Assembly (NCBI GenBank): GCA_039000515.1
Contig: JBCFYV010000012.1
Location: 128,412,652 to 128,476,651, forward strand
DNA length: 64,000 nt
Direction: 5' to 3'
Origin: Timema cristinae
Taxonomy: Eukaryota; Arthropoda; Insecta; Phasmatodea; Timematidae
Under the pieces are notes generated by a model. It worked only from the letters and a program-made list of their open reading frames with translations, did not search any database and had not been told where the DNA came from. The position numbers were made by a program, and so were the translations under genes. Below are positions 34,780 through 47,479 of the stretch, in pieces (the stretch's first letter is position 1; each line of letters begins with the position of its first letter).

Positions 34780-37700
34780 ACCTACCGTCTTGTCAGTTGG
34801 GACAGTGTTAACCTACCGTCTTGTCAGTTGGACAGTGTTTACCTACCGTCTTGTCAGTTGGGGTATGTTTACCTACCGTCTTGTCAGTTGGGAGTATGTT
34901 TACCTACCGTCTTGTCAGTCGGGACAGTGTTTACCTACCGTCTTGTCAGTTGGGACAGTGTTTACCTACCGTATTGTCAGTTGGGACAGTGTTTACCTAC
35001 CGTCTTGTCAGTCTGGACAGTGTTTACCTACCGTCTTGTCAGTTGGGACAATGTTTACCTACCGTCTTGTCAGTCTGGAGAGTGTTTACCTACCGTCTTG
35101 TCAGTTGGGACAGTGTTTACCTACCGTCTTGTCAGTTGGGACAGTGTTTACCTACCGTCTTGTCAGTTGGGACAGTGTTTACCTACCGTCTTGTCAGTTG
35201 GGGGTATGTTTACCTACCGTCTTGTCAGTTAGGACAGTGTTTACCTACCTTCTTGTCAGTTGGGGGTATGTTTACCTACCTTCTTGTCAGTTGGGACAGT
35301 GTTTACCTACCGTCTTGTCAGTTAGGACAGTGTTTACCTACCTTCTTGTCAGTTGGGGTATGTTTACCTACCGTCTTGTCAGTTAGGACAGTGTTTACCT
35401 ACCTTCTTGTCAGTTGGGGGTATGTTTACCTACCTTCTTGTCAGTTGGGACAGTGTTTACCTACCGTCTTGTCAGTTAGGACAGTGTTTACCTACCTTCT
35501 TGTCAGTTGGGGTATGTTTACCTACCGTCTTGTCAGTTGGGACAGTGTTTACCTACCGTCTTGTCAGTTGGGACAGTGTTTACCTACCTTCTTGTCAGTT
35601 GGGGGTATGTTTACCTACCTTCTTGTCAGTTGGGACAGTGTTTACCTACCGTCTTGTCAGTTAGGACAGTGTTTACCTACCTTCTTGTCAGTTGGGGTAT
35701 GTTTACCTACCGTCTTGTCAGTTAGGACAGTGTTTACCTACCTTCTTGTCAGTTGGGGGTATGTTTACCTACCTTCTTGTCAGTTGGGACAGTGTTTACC
35801 TACCGTCTTGTCAGTTGGGACAGTGTTTACCTACCGTCTTGTCAGTTGAGACAGTGTTTACCTACCGTCTTGTCAGTTGGGACAGTGTTTACCTACCATC
35901 TTGTCAGTTGGGGGTATGTTTACCTACCTTCTTGTCAGTTGGGAAAGTGTTTACCTACCGTCTTGTCAGTTAGGACAGTGTTTACCTACCTTCTTGTCAG
36001 TTGGGGTATGTTTACCTACCGTCTTGTCAGTTAGGACAGTGTTTACCTACCTTCTTGTCAGTTGGGGGTATGTTTACCTACCGTCTTGTCAGTTGGGACA
36101 GTGTTTACCTACCGTCTTGTCAGTTGGGACAGTGTTTACCTACCATCTTGTCAGTTGGGGTATGTTTACCTACCTTCTTGTCAGTTGGGACAGTGTTTAC
36201 CTACCGTCTTGTCAGTTGGGACAGTGTTTACCTACCGTCTTGTCAGTTGGGGTATGTTTACCTACCTTCTTGTCAGTTGGGACAGTGTTTACCTACCGTC
36301 TTGTCAGTTAGGACAGTGTTTACCTACCTTCTTGTCAGTTGGGGGTATGTTTACCTACCTTCTTGTCAGTTGGGACAGTGTTTACCTACCGTCTTGTCAG
36401 TTGGGACAGTGTTTACCTACCTTCTTGTCAGTTGGGGGTATGTTTTACCTACCTTCTTGTCAGTTGGGGGTATGTTTACCTACCGTCTTGTCAGTTAGGA
36501 CAGTGTTTACCTACCTTCTTGTCAGTTGGGGTATGTTTTACCTACCGTCTTGTCAGTTGGGACAGTGTTTACCTACCTTCTTGTCAGTTGGGGGTATGTT
36601 TACCTACCGTCTTGTCAGTTGGGAGTATGTTTACCTACCGTCTTGTCAGTTAGGACAGTGTTTACCTACCTTCTTGTCAGTTGGGGGTATGTTTACCTAC
36701 CTTCTTGTCAGTTGGGGGTATGTTTACCTACCGTCTTGTCAGTTAGGACAGTGTTTACCTACCTTCTTGTCAGTTGGGGTATGTTTACCTACCTTCTTGT
36801 CAGTTGGGGTATGTTTACCTACCGTCTTGTCAGTTAGGACAGTGTTTACCTACCTTCTTGTCAGTTGGGGGTATGTTTACCTACCGTCTTGTCAGTTGGG
36901 ACAGTGTTTACCTACCTTCTTGTCAGTTGGGGGTATGTTTACCTACCGTCTTGTCAGTTGGACAGTGTTTACCTACCGTCTTGTCAGTTGGGTGTTTACC
37001 TACGTCTTGTCAGTTGGGACGTGTTTACCTACCTCTTGTCAGTTGGGAGTATGTTTACCTACCTTCTTGTCAGTTGGGACAGTTTCTACCTTTGTCATTG
37101 CATGTTACCTACTTCTTGTCTTGGGGAGTTTACCTACCGTCTTGTCGTTGACAGTGTTACTACTGTTTGGACAGTGTTTACCTACTTGTCATTGGGAGTT
37201 TACTACCGTCTTGTCGTTGGGACAGTGTTTACCTACGTCTTGTCAGTTGACATGTTTACCTACCTTCTTGTCATTGGGTATGTTTACTACCGTCTTGTCG
37301 TTGGACAGTGTTTACCTACTCTTGTCATTGGTAGTTCTACCTTTTCAGTTGGACATGTTTACTACCGTTTGTCAGTTGGGACAGTGTTTACCTACCGTCT
37401 TGTCAGTTGGACAGTGTTACCTACCGTCTTGCAGTTGACAGTGTTACCACTCTTGTCAGTTGTATGGATTTACCTACCTCTTGTCAGTTGGGCGTGTTTA
37501 CCTACCTCTTGTCAGTTGGACAGTGTTACCTACGTCTTGTCAGTTGGGACAGTGTTTACCTACCTCTGTCAGTTGGGACAGTGTTTACCTACCGTCTTGT
37601 CAGTTGGGAGTGTTTACCTACCGTCTTGTCAGTTGGACAGTGTTTACCTACCGTCTTGTCAGTTGGGACATGTTTACCTACCTCTTGTCAGTTGGTTGTT

Positions 37701-40700
37701 TACCTACTCTTGTCAGTTTGGGACAGTGTTTACCTACCTCTTGTCAGTTGGGTTTTACTACCGCTTGTCAGTTGGACAGTGTTTACCTACCGTCTTGTCA
37801 GTTGGGACAGTGTTTACCTACCTCTTGTCAGTTGGGGTGTTTCCTACTCTTGTCAGTTGGGAGTTACTCGTTTACTACCTCTGTCAGTGGACAGTGTTAC
37901 TACCGTCTTGTCATTGGGAGTTTTACCTACCGTCTTGTCAGTTGGGACAGTGTTCCTACCGTTTGCAGTTGGGTAGTTACTACCTTTGTCAGTTGGATTG
38001 TTTACCTCGTTTTCTTGGGCAGTGTTCCTACGTTGTGTTGGAATGTTACCTACTGTGTGGGACTGTTTACTACGTCTTGTCAGTTGGGTATGTCTTACCT
38101 TGTCAGTTGGGTGTTTACTACTTCTTGTCAGTTGGAGGTTTACTAGTCATTGGATGTTTACTCTCTGTCGTGGAGTGTTTTACTTGTCATTGGAGTTTAC
38201 CTCCGTTTGTTGGTTTTTCTTGAGGTATGTTTGTCCTTTGTGTTTACTGTCAGTTGGGTGTTACTTGTCAGTGGTGTTTATCTGTCATTGGGTTCTACCT
38301 GTCAGTTGGGAGTGTTTATAGTGTCAGTGGGTTTACTACTCTTAGTTGGTGTTTACTGTCTGTATTGGACTGTTTATCGTTTCTTGAGTTACGTTGTAGT
38401 TGGGCGTGTTCTCCGTCAGTGGGAGTTTACTACTTGTCAGTGGAGTTACTATTGTCGTTGGGTGTTCCTCTTGTCAGTTGGGGTATGTTTACCTACCGTC
38501 TTGTCAGTTGGGACAGTTGTTTACCTACCGTCTTTGTCAGTTGGGGTATGTTTACCTACCGTCTTGTCAGTTGGGACAGTGTTTACCTACCGTCTTGTCA
38601 GTTGGGACAGTGTTTACCTACCGTCTTGTCAGTTGGGGTATGTTTACCTACCGTCTTGTCAGTTGGGGACAGTGTTTACCTACCGTCTTGTCAGTTGGGG
38701 ATAAATGTTTACCTACCGTCTTGTCAGTTGGGAAGTTTACCTACTTTGTCATTGGTGCTGTTTACCTACCGTCTTGGTCAGTTTGGGACAGTGAGTTTTA
38801 CCTACCGTCTTGTCAGTTGGGAAGTATGTTTACCTACCGTCTTGTCAGTTGGGACAGTGTTTACCTACCGTCTTGTCAGTTGGGAGTGTTTACCTACCGT
38901 CTTGTCAGTTGGGACAGTGTTTACCTACCGTCTTGTCAGTTGGGACAGTGTTTTACCTACCGTCTTGTCAGTTGGGAGAGTGTTTACCTACCGTCTTGTC
39001 AGTTGGGACAGTGTTTACCTACCGTCTTGTCAGTTGGGACAGTGTTTAACCTACCGTCTTGTCAGTTGGGACAGTGTTTACCTACCTCTTGTCAGTTGGG
39101 ACAGTGTTTACCTACCGTCTTGTCAGTTGGGAAGTGTTTACCTACCTTCTTGTCAGTTGGGACAGTGTTTACCTACCGTCTTGTCAGTTGGGACAGTGTT
39201 TACCTACCGTCTTGTCAGTTGGGACAGTGTTTACCTACCGTCTTGTCAGTTGGGACAGTGTTTACCTACCGTCTTGTCAGTTGGGACAGTGTTTACCTAC
39301 CGTCTTGTCAGTTGGGACAGTGTTTACCTACCGTCTTGTCAGTTGGGACAGTGTTTACCTACCGTCTTGTCAGTTGGGACAGTGTTTACCTACCGTCTTG
39401 TCAGTTGGGAGTATGTTTTACCTACCGTCTTGTCAGTTGGGGGTATGTTTACCTACCGTCTTGTCAGTTGGGGTATGTTTACCTACCGTCTTGTCAGTTG
39501 GGGTATGTTTACCTACCGTCTTGTCAGTTGGGGTATGTTTACCTACCGTCTTGTCAGTTGGGACAGTGTTTACCTACCGTCTTGTCAGTTGGGACAGTGT
39601 TTACCTACCGTATTGTCAGTTGGGGGTATGTTTACCTACCGTCTTGTCAGTTGGGGTATGTTTACCTACCGTCTTGTCAGTTGGGGGTATGTTTACCTAC
39701 CGTCTTGTCAGTTGGGACAGTGTTTACCTACCGTCTTGTCAGTTGGGACAGTGTTTACCTACCGTATTGTCAGTTGGGAGTATGTTTACCTACCGTCTTG
39801 TCAGTTGGGGGTATGTTTACCTACCGTCTTGTCAGTTGGGGGTATGTTTACCTACCGTCTTGTCAGTTGGGGTATGTTTACCTACCGTCTTGTCAGTTGG
39901 GACAGTGTTTACCTACCGTCTTGTCAGTTGGGACAGTGTTTACCTACCTTCTTGTCAGTTGGGGGTATGTTTACCTACCGTCTTGTCAGTTGGGGTATGT
40001 TTACCTACCGTCTTGTCAGTTGGGACAGTGTTTACCTACCGTCTTGTCAGTTGGGACAGTGTTTACCTACCGTCTTGTCAGTTGGGACAGTGTTTACCTA
40101 CCGTCTTGTCAGTTGGGACAGTGTTTACCTACCGTCTTGTCAGTTGGGACAGTGTTTACCTACCGTCTTGTCAGTTGGGACAGTGTTTACCTACCGTCTT
40201 GTCAGTTGGGACAGTGTTTACCTACCGTCTTGTCAGTTGGGGGTATGTTTACCTACCGTCTTGTCAGTTGGGACAGTGTTTACCTACCGTCTTGTCAGTT
40301 GGGACAGTGTTTACCTACCGTCTTGTCAGTTGGGACAGTGTTTACCTACCGTCTTGTCAGTTGGGACAGTGTTTACCTACCGTCTTGTCAGTTGGGACAG
40401 TGTTTACCTACCGTCTTGTCAGTTGGGGGTATGTTTACCTACCGTCTTGTCAGTTGGGACAGTGTTTACCTACCTTCTTGTCAGTTGGGACAGTGTTTAC
40501 CTACCTTCTTGTCAGTTGGGACAGTGTTTACCTACCGTCTTGTCAGTTGGGACAGTGTTTACCTACCGTCTTGTCAGTTGGGACAGTGTTTACCTACCGT
40601 CTTGTCAGTTGGGACAGTGTTTACCTACCGTCTTGTCAGTTGGGACAGTGTTTACCTACCGTCTTGTCAGTTGGGACAGTGTTTACCTACCGTCTTGTCA

Positions 40701-41390
40701 GTTGGGACAGTGTTTACCTACGGTCTTGTCAGTTGGGACAGTGTTTACCTACCGTCTTGTCAGTTGGGACAGTGTTTACCTACCGTCTTGTCAGTTGGGA
40801 CAGTGTTTACCTACCGTCTTGTCAGTTGGGGTATGTTTACCTACCGTCTTGTCAGTTGGGACAGTGTTTACCTACCGTCTTGTCAGTTGGGACAGTGTTT
40901 ACCTACCGTCTTGTCAGTTGGGACAGTGTTTACCTACCGTCTTGTCAGTTGGGACAGTGTTTACCTACCGTCTTGTCAGTTGGGACAGTGTTTACCTACC
41001 GTCTTGTCAGTTGGGACAGTGTTTACCTACCGTCTTGTCAGTTGGGACAGTGTTTACCTACCGTCTTGTCAGTTGGGACAGTGTTTACCTACCGTCTTGT
41101 CAGTTGGGACAGTGTTTACCTACGGTCTTGTCAGTTGGGACAGTGTTTACCTACCGTCTTGTCAGTTGGGACAGTGTTTACCTACTGTCTTGTCAGTTGG
41201 GACAGTGTTTACCTACCGTCTTGTCAGTTGGGACAGTGTTTACCTACCGTCTTGTCAGTTGGGACAGTGTTTACCTACCGTCTTGTCAGTCGGGACAGTG
41301 TTTACCTACCGTCTTGTCAGTTGGGACAGTGTTTACCTACCGTCTTGTCAGTCGGGACAGTGTTTACCTACCTTCTTCTCAGTTAAGACT
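34780..41390. repeat. 31-bp satellite array, roughly 210 copies
   Basis: Monomer TGTTTACCTACCGTCTTGTC plus AGTTGGGACAG (31 bp), with variants GGGGTATG, GGGAGTATG, TTAGGACAG and CCTTC. Three zones: 34780-36950 with mixed variants in recurring orders; about 36960-38470 with many deletions, worst at 37980-38460; and 38470-41390, increasingly homogeneous. The unit has no stop in any plus-strand frame, giving overlapping open frames of up to 1067 codons that are not genes. Confidence 0.97.
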
Positions 41391-43800
41391 ATGTTTACCA
41401 ACCCCACACAATTTATGGACGTCCATATGACCACGGACAGATAAGCCTTCCTTCCGTCCAATTTTTTTAAGGGGCTTATGACAGCTAGAAAGGCTATTAT
41501 ATCTAACTATACATATTCATACGTCAAGTCTTGTTATCTGCAGCTGTCTATTTGAATATATATATATGATCAATTCCTATTTAATTCCACTAATATGACC
41601 ACAAAAATATAGTCACGCTTGTATTTTCTATGGCTTACAAATATGACCATTAAAACACCACTAAACATTTTAATCAGCAGACAATTTTAAATCTACATAT
41701 AAGTTTTAACACAAAATTTGAGAAATAATAATACTTTTTTATTGCTCGTTAGAAATATGACAACTTGACAAGCGTTTGAAACAACTAAAAAGATAATGCA
41801 CAAAACCAGTTTCAAAAATAGAATTGTAATGTACCATGTAACCTATTGTAATACAAAAAAAACAACTCAAAACGCTTTAACTAAGATAGAGTTTCACACA
41901 CTAATATTTTACACCAATTTTTACTAAAAATGAATTTACTATTAAGCCTCTTATATACAAATTAGGCCTGATACGTTATAATCCCCATAAATAATACCTA
42001 TACAGTTGTTAATTTTCAAGTACTAGACATCGTTTACAAATAAAGAACCAAATTATTTACCCGGAATAAACTAAACAAAACTAAATAAATATATATAGTT
42101 TTAAGTTTAGATCCTACAATGCAAAATATGCTCACCATGGTTCAAAGATTCATCTACAGTGTCGTGCCCCCAAATAAAACAAAAAGCCGACACAAAGTGC
42201 ACAAAAGGAAATAACAGTCTCATGGTTATTCCTCTCGCAATCACGCTTGTAAAACTTTCATCAGATTTTCTCGAAAATATTACTTTAAAATAAAAGTCAT
42301 TGTTCTTTTAGTTAATAATTCAATTATTTGCGGGAATTTATTTAATTTCCGAACAAGTCGAACAAGCCAACAATCTCTCGGTCGCGATCTTACTATGACA
42401 ATAAAGCGGCAAAAGCTCGGCTTTAACACAAGACTCTCGTTTAGTGGTTGTAGTCTACAACTATTAATATAAAAAATTACATTGATGCTGCAAACAAAGT
42501 AAATCTTCTGCGCATGTCAACAAAGACTCAAAGATGGAAACCGAAAAGATACTTCAGTTAAAATAGATTTAACCAAGATCTAATATATAAGGGTCTGGCT
42601 ACTCTTTAGTTTTAATAATCAAACATTGAAGTTTAAAAGCGCTAGTAGATCTAAATAATATCACACTCACATTTAAAATATTGAAAAGAAAATTTAACTA
42701 CTAATTTCTCATTTTATAGTTTTAAATAAGGATAAGGGTGGTGATTGAATATATGACGGTGTTGGTTCCCCATCAACGTACGGTTTTATTGTACTTCTTT
42801 GAATTACTACAAAATGTAATGTTGCTATGAAGTTACTAAACATATATAAAAGTATTTGAAGAGACTTTCTCAAGCGCTAGTGATAAAATGAGATATAGTA
42901 AGGAATGCTTAAACAATGGCCTGTTTGACACTCTAGGTGGTCCTATACAGTTATGACCACCAGTACCTTGGGCACGACTACACCGATTATTCGTCCTTAA
43001 GAGATCAAAGGACCTGCAATATTACAATAGCAAAAAACATAAGGAAATTGCAGAATGACCCCTTTTGAATAATACTAATGTAATATGTGTTTATATATAA
43101 TAACATTTCTAAGCCGGGTCTCTTCACACAACACTTAAGTTGCCAAAAAGTGAAATAAATATATATCAACAATAAAAGATAAAACCGATAGATGATTGGG
43201 TGAAGTAGGTAGCATAATAGAGAAGATCAATAAGAAAATTTTCTTTGATATGTATTTGGTAAAATAATATTCATTTTAAAAAGGTATAGAAAGGTATATA
43301 TTAGAATTATACAAACAATTAATCAAATTTAATAATTCCTGTTTTTATAAAACGTACTGCTTAATCTATATCAGTATCATAGATCCTAACATCTAAACAG
43401 GCAATACTATATGATAGACTAGATAGAAAAAACTGCAATAGCATTAACAATTGAGCCCAACCGACACTCTTACTCAAAATACAATTACTTCAGAACACCA
43501 TAAAAACTTACAACTATCTCTCGCAGGTATACAAGATTCAAATTCTTGTTAAGAGTATACGAAAGTAAAACTTTCATTTAATAGGGATATATTGCTTAAG
43601 AAATTATTAATTTTTTTTTCCAATTAGTGACAAAGTTACGTTTTACGTACAAAGTTTCTCCATATCTAATGTTCTATGCCATAAAGACAAAATCCTAGTA
43701 ATGAAACGACAAAATTTATAATTTGTTCATCAAACTTGAATTTATGAAAACAAAACATATTATTTAAAAAAGTTTATAAGCTACGTCATAACGTATACTT
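41391..43800. other. AT-rich non-coding stretch
   Basis: No gene, RNA or repeat array supported. Confidence 0.45.
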
Positions 43801-43805
43801 AAAAG

Positions 43806-45672
43806 ATACTCGATCAAAATGTAGCGTGTCAATCAGACAAATTGGACAGTTACAATTAAATTTCAATATTTTAACTATTTATGAAAGAAAGAAACAATAT
43901 TAACATATTTAAAAAATAATCTACCTCAAAGTTTATTTTCTCTGACTAGATGCAGTCAGATAAAATTATGTATCTCCCTAAATTGAAATACGTGGGTGTT
44001 CAAAAATATTGCCTTTTGATAAATACTGTAGCAGATATCAAAGAAGAGGATTAATATGATCATATTTATGAATAAAATTCTTTAACGCATGCTCTCTGCC
44101 ACTGGATGATGTCGGATAAATTTACATACACTTGCCATGCTGTCTACAAGAAAATATAGTAAAGTACATCTATATCACAAATTCTCATTAAGATAATAGC
44201 TTAGCCTAAATAATATAATCATACCAGATATATTTAAATAAAAGATGCCTTAGTATCTACTCACAATTTCAAGATGTTCTTGAATTTATTTGCCACGTGC
44301 GGGAAAAGAAAAAAAATATTCAATGATGGCTGCCACACGTACTATCACAACTACATCTGATGAAAGAAAGAAGAGTGTATTGAGATCGACACACTGACCA
44401 CTCCTCGTCTGAGAAGACTAGCGGAAATCCAAGGAACCATGTCTCCCCCTTTCCCTGCCAGCGGTGGTCCCTGGTTCACTTCTCTTTCCTTCTGCCTTCG
44501 TCCGTCTTTCTCCTTTTCTATATTCCTAAGTTTATCACCCTTTTTGCTTTGTTCCGTTCGTATCAGATTTTGGACTATATAAAGGGCTGCTCTCAGGTCC
44601 ACATTATAACCGCTCTACTACAACCCAGCGTTGAAGGAGGGACTTCTGCACCGTGACGCGACGAAGAAAAAGACGACCCTGAAGTATTGGTCGTCAGATC
44701 CACCTCCACCTTGGCCAGGACGACTTACTTGGAGCACTTAAGTATCCTGTAAAACGTCGTTAAGTCCTTATGACTTAGAGTCTAGTTTTTGTTAAAAAAA
44801 ACTAGACAATGTTTATCTAAACATATTGATATGTTCAGTCGAAGCCGATTTTGTTTGGACAGTTAATTCATTTCAGGTCTTGTAGACTTCAAGATGGAAA
44901 AGTTTCAGTTAATTGGTTAAATATCGTGTCCTGCAATTTTAAGGACAAGTCCCTTTTGACTTAGTATATCAGTCCTAGCTATTATTTTTCCCTGTGCCCT
45001 TATGATACAGTCTTTACATTATGAGCCTTTGGCTTAGAAAGTAGTAATGTGTTAATCATAGACTTGCTAACTTCCACAAGCTCAATTAATTTATTTTGAG
45101 CCAATGTTTCTCATGACGCCGTGCACGTCATGTGCATCTGTTTAATATTTGGATGGCTACAACCCGGCTTTCTGTCTTGTTTTCCATATCGTAGTTGGGT
45201 TAATGGAAATCTATATTTTGAGTTAGTCAAAGAGTCACGCTTCATGGGCAGTATTAGCTCCGGTGAGCAAACCATGGAACTGCACTAAAGTCATAGCGGG
45301 GTCCGCGCAAATAATACCTTTTCTTTTCCTGTTGTTTGGCTCCTATTGATTTGTGTTGCTCTTAGTGCAATTGCTATTAGAATTTTACGTACTATTGAAT
45401 GCTCTGGCAGTACCGAGAAGGAAAGAGACCAGCCATAGTACTAGTTTGTTGACACCTGTTTATTAGCCATCGACCGCTGTTATCAACAGATCTTTCTGTT
45501 GTTTATCATTATCCGAAATGTTTAAAGGATATTATCTTAAAACCCAATCAAGCAAACTGATCAAAATTCATATGTATACCTTGTTCAACACCTTTTGTTA
45601 ATAACTGTTTAGTTGTTTTCTCCTTTAGAAAACTTCTACCTGTATCCTGGCACCTGAACAGCCCTTGTAGCT
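43806..45672 (+). mobile_element. Dispersed LTR-like repeat, arm 1
   Basis: Matches the reverse complement of 59470-60925 in blocks along its length, with about 200 bp at 44045-44250 and about 250 bp near 45370-45620 absent from the other copy. A TATATAAAG box lies at about 44575 on the plus strand, roughly where an LTR U3 promoter would be. No retroviral protein motifs are seen. Class inferred only. Confidence 0.7.
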
Positions 45673-47470
45673 ACCGTCAAACCATCACATTTCAATAAGT
45701 CTTATTGTTTGCATTAAGCTTCAAACGTATAACCTTTAATATTAATGTAATTCTTATTTTTTGTTATTTCTTTTTTATGTAATAAATCTATTTATTGTTA
45801 CTAATTTATCTTGTTCAATTTAAATTTCAACCTATTTTATCACGTCATCTAACTAGCCCAGTAGTGAAAGGACCAGTGATGCCTGCACTTGGGTGTGGTC
45901 TAACACACTAACAAAGAACAAGTACATTTCTTGGCAGTACTAAAACCTATGTGAATATTAAATTTCTTTTGTTTTTGGTAACACGTAGAAACGTGGTTGT
46001 TTTATTGGAAGATTGTTTTTTTATAAGAAGTATCTTTTGTGTTGTTATCAAGAACTGGCTATTGTGTATAAATAAGACTATTTTATATGGATTGTGTACT
46101 GCTGTGGAAAATATTGATGGTGAGAATAAATAACTTAGAATTATTGTTGTGGTGTGAACCAATAGAGTTGTAAAACTTTATTATCAATTGTACCCGTTAG
46201 TGGCAAGTTCGAGTACCCAGAGGCCCGAGGCTAAGACCGGGTTGTTTCTGCACTGGTGCCAGCCGGGCAGGCATATAACTAGTGTGTAGAAACAGGGATG
46301 TTGACTTATTTGAAGGTTTGAGGGAATAGTGAGGAAGAAAGAAACATTACAGTAGGGATATTAGGTTACAAAAACTATTAAATTTAGAATAGCATCATCA
46401 TTAAAATTAATCAGAGTTTATTTTACTGATAAAATCATTTATTATTTTAGTTACGAAAATTTCCATATTTTTAACATTTTAATATTAACAATAATATGCT
46501 CCAATACGAAACCCAAACTGTATCCTTCTAACCTTGATTTTCATTTTATGCCAAAGTACTAAAGACTCGTATTTTTAAGTTGATTAGAGCAATAATACGA
46601 ATCATAACTTTTCCTAGCTCTAGACTTTAATTTAGTTAGCAATCCAATTATTTTCAAATTTATTTTAACTATGTTCAAAAAGTTCATTATTCAAATATTT
46701 ATCGTTATTAAAAATATTAATTGAATTAAATTATTTATAAATATTAAAAAACAAATTAAATTAGAATATTTGTATCCAACAAGAATTCTGAGCTAAAAGA
46801 TTTAAGTTCAATATAAACATACCGAAAATATAATTTTGAATGAGTAGCCGAAAAGGAATGTAATAGCTTACATTTTACTGGACTAGAAGCGTCCTAAATG
46901 AAAATCCACCCAAGAGTAATTTTCCAAGGAAAATACAGCGGTACATATTAACTCTACAGCTGAAGCGTGCAAGATAGGAAAAGGGAGGGGAGGAGAATGA
47001 TTAAACTATTGGATGGACACGTGATGGAAGATTGGTCAGGCTTCTATTCTGTGCCATAGCCTTGTATAATGTCAATCTAGATTCTTCTGGAAGCTTGTAG
47101 TCGATTCTGGTCCAAGGTGGAAGCGGTGGTGGTGGATGAGGACGTAACTATCCCAGACTTTATGTGACTCGATAAGTCGACTGGGCTAGTAGATTGGGGT
47201 CAGTTGTGTTTCAGTCCTCACGTGTTATTGAAGGTTAAGTGGGGTGGGACGTTTAGACTACAGCTAGCTGAGGTGAGTTGCATTAACCAATAATAAATAT
47301 TTTGAAGACAATAGTACTGTTCTTATTGTTGTAACTTCTACAAATGTTACACGATGGTAACCCCTCAGCATACGTACTCAACGATTAGGCGTCCTAGCCC
47401 ACGTAGCCCCCAAAATGGGCAGAGTTACCCCCCTGTTAACTAAAAAAACTAGTCCTATTTATACTACAAC
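45673..47470. other. Non-coding sequence, AT-rich with a GC-richer patch
   Basis: 46200-46270 is GC-richer (AGGCCCGAGGCTAAGACCGG, then GCACTGGTGCCAGCCGGGCA) and may be repeat-derived. The rest is AT-rich, with no supported gene. Confidence 0.35.
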
Positions 47471-47479
47471 TTGGCCTGA

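Noticed and set aside
34790..41444. Very long open frames (up to 1067 codons) on the plus strand
   Set aside because: They are translations of the 31-bp satellite, overlap each other in all three frames, and encode only the repeat.
44351..44602. 83-codon frame conserved in both inverted arms (also 60318-60569)
   Set aside because: No ATG start, overlaps the TATA box of the repeat, and conservation is explained by recent common origin of the copies.
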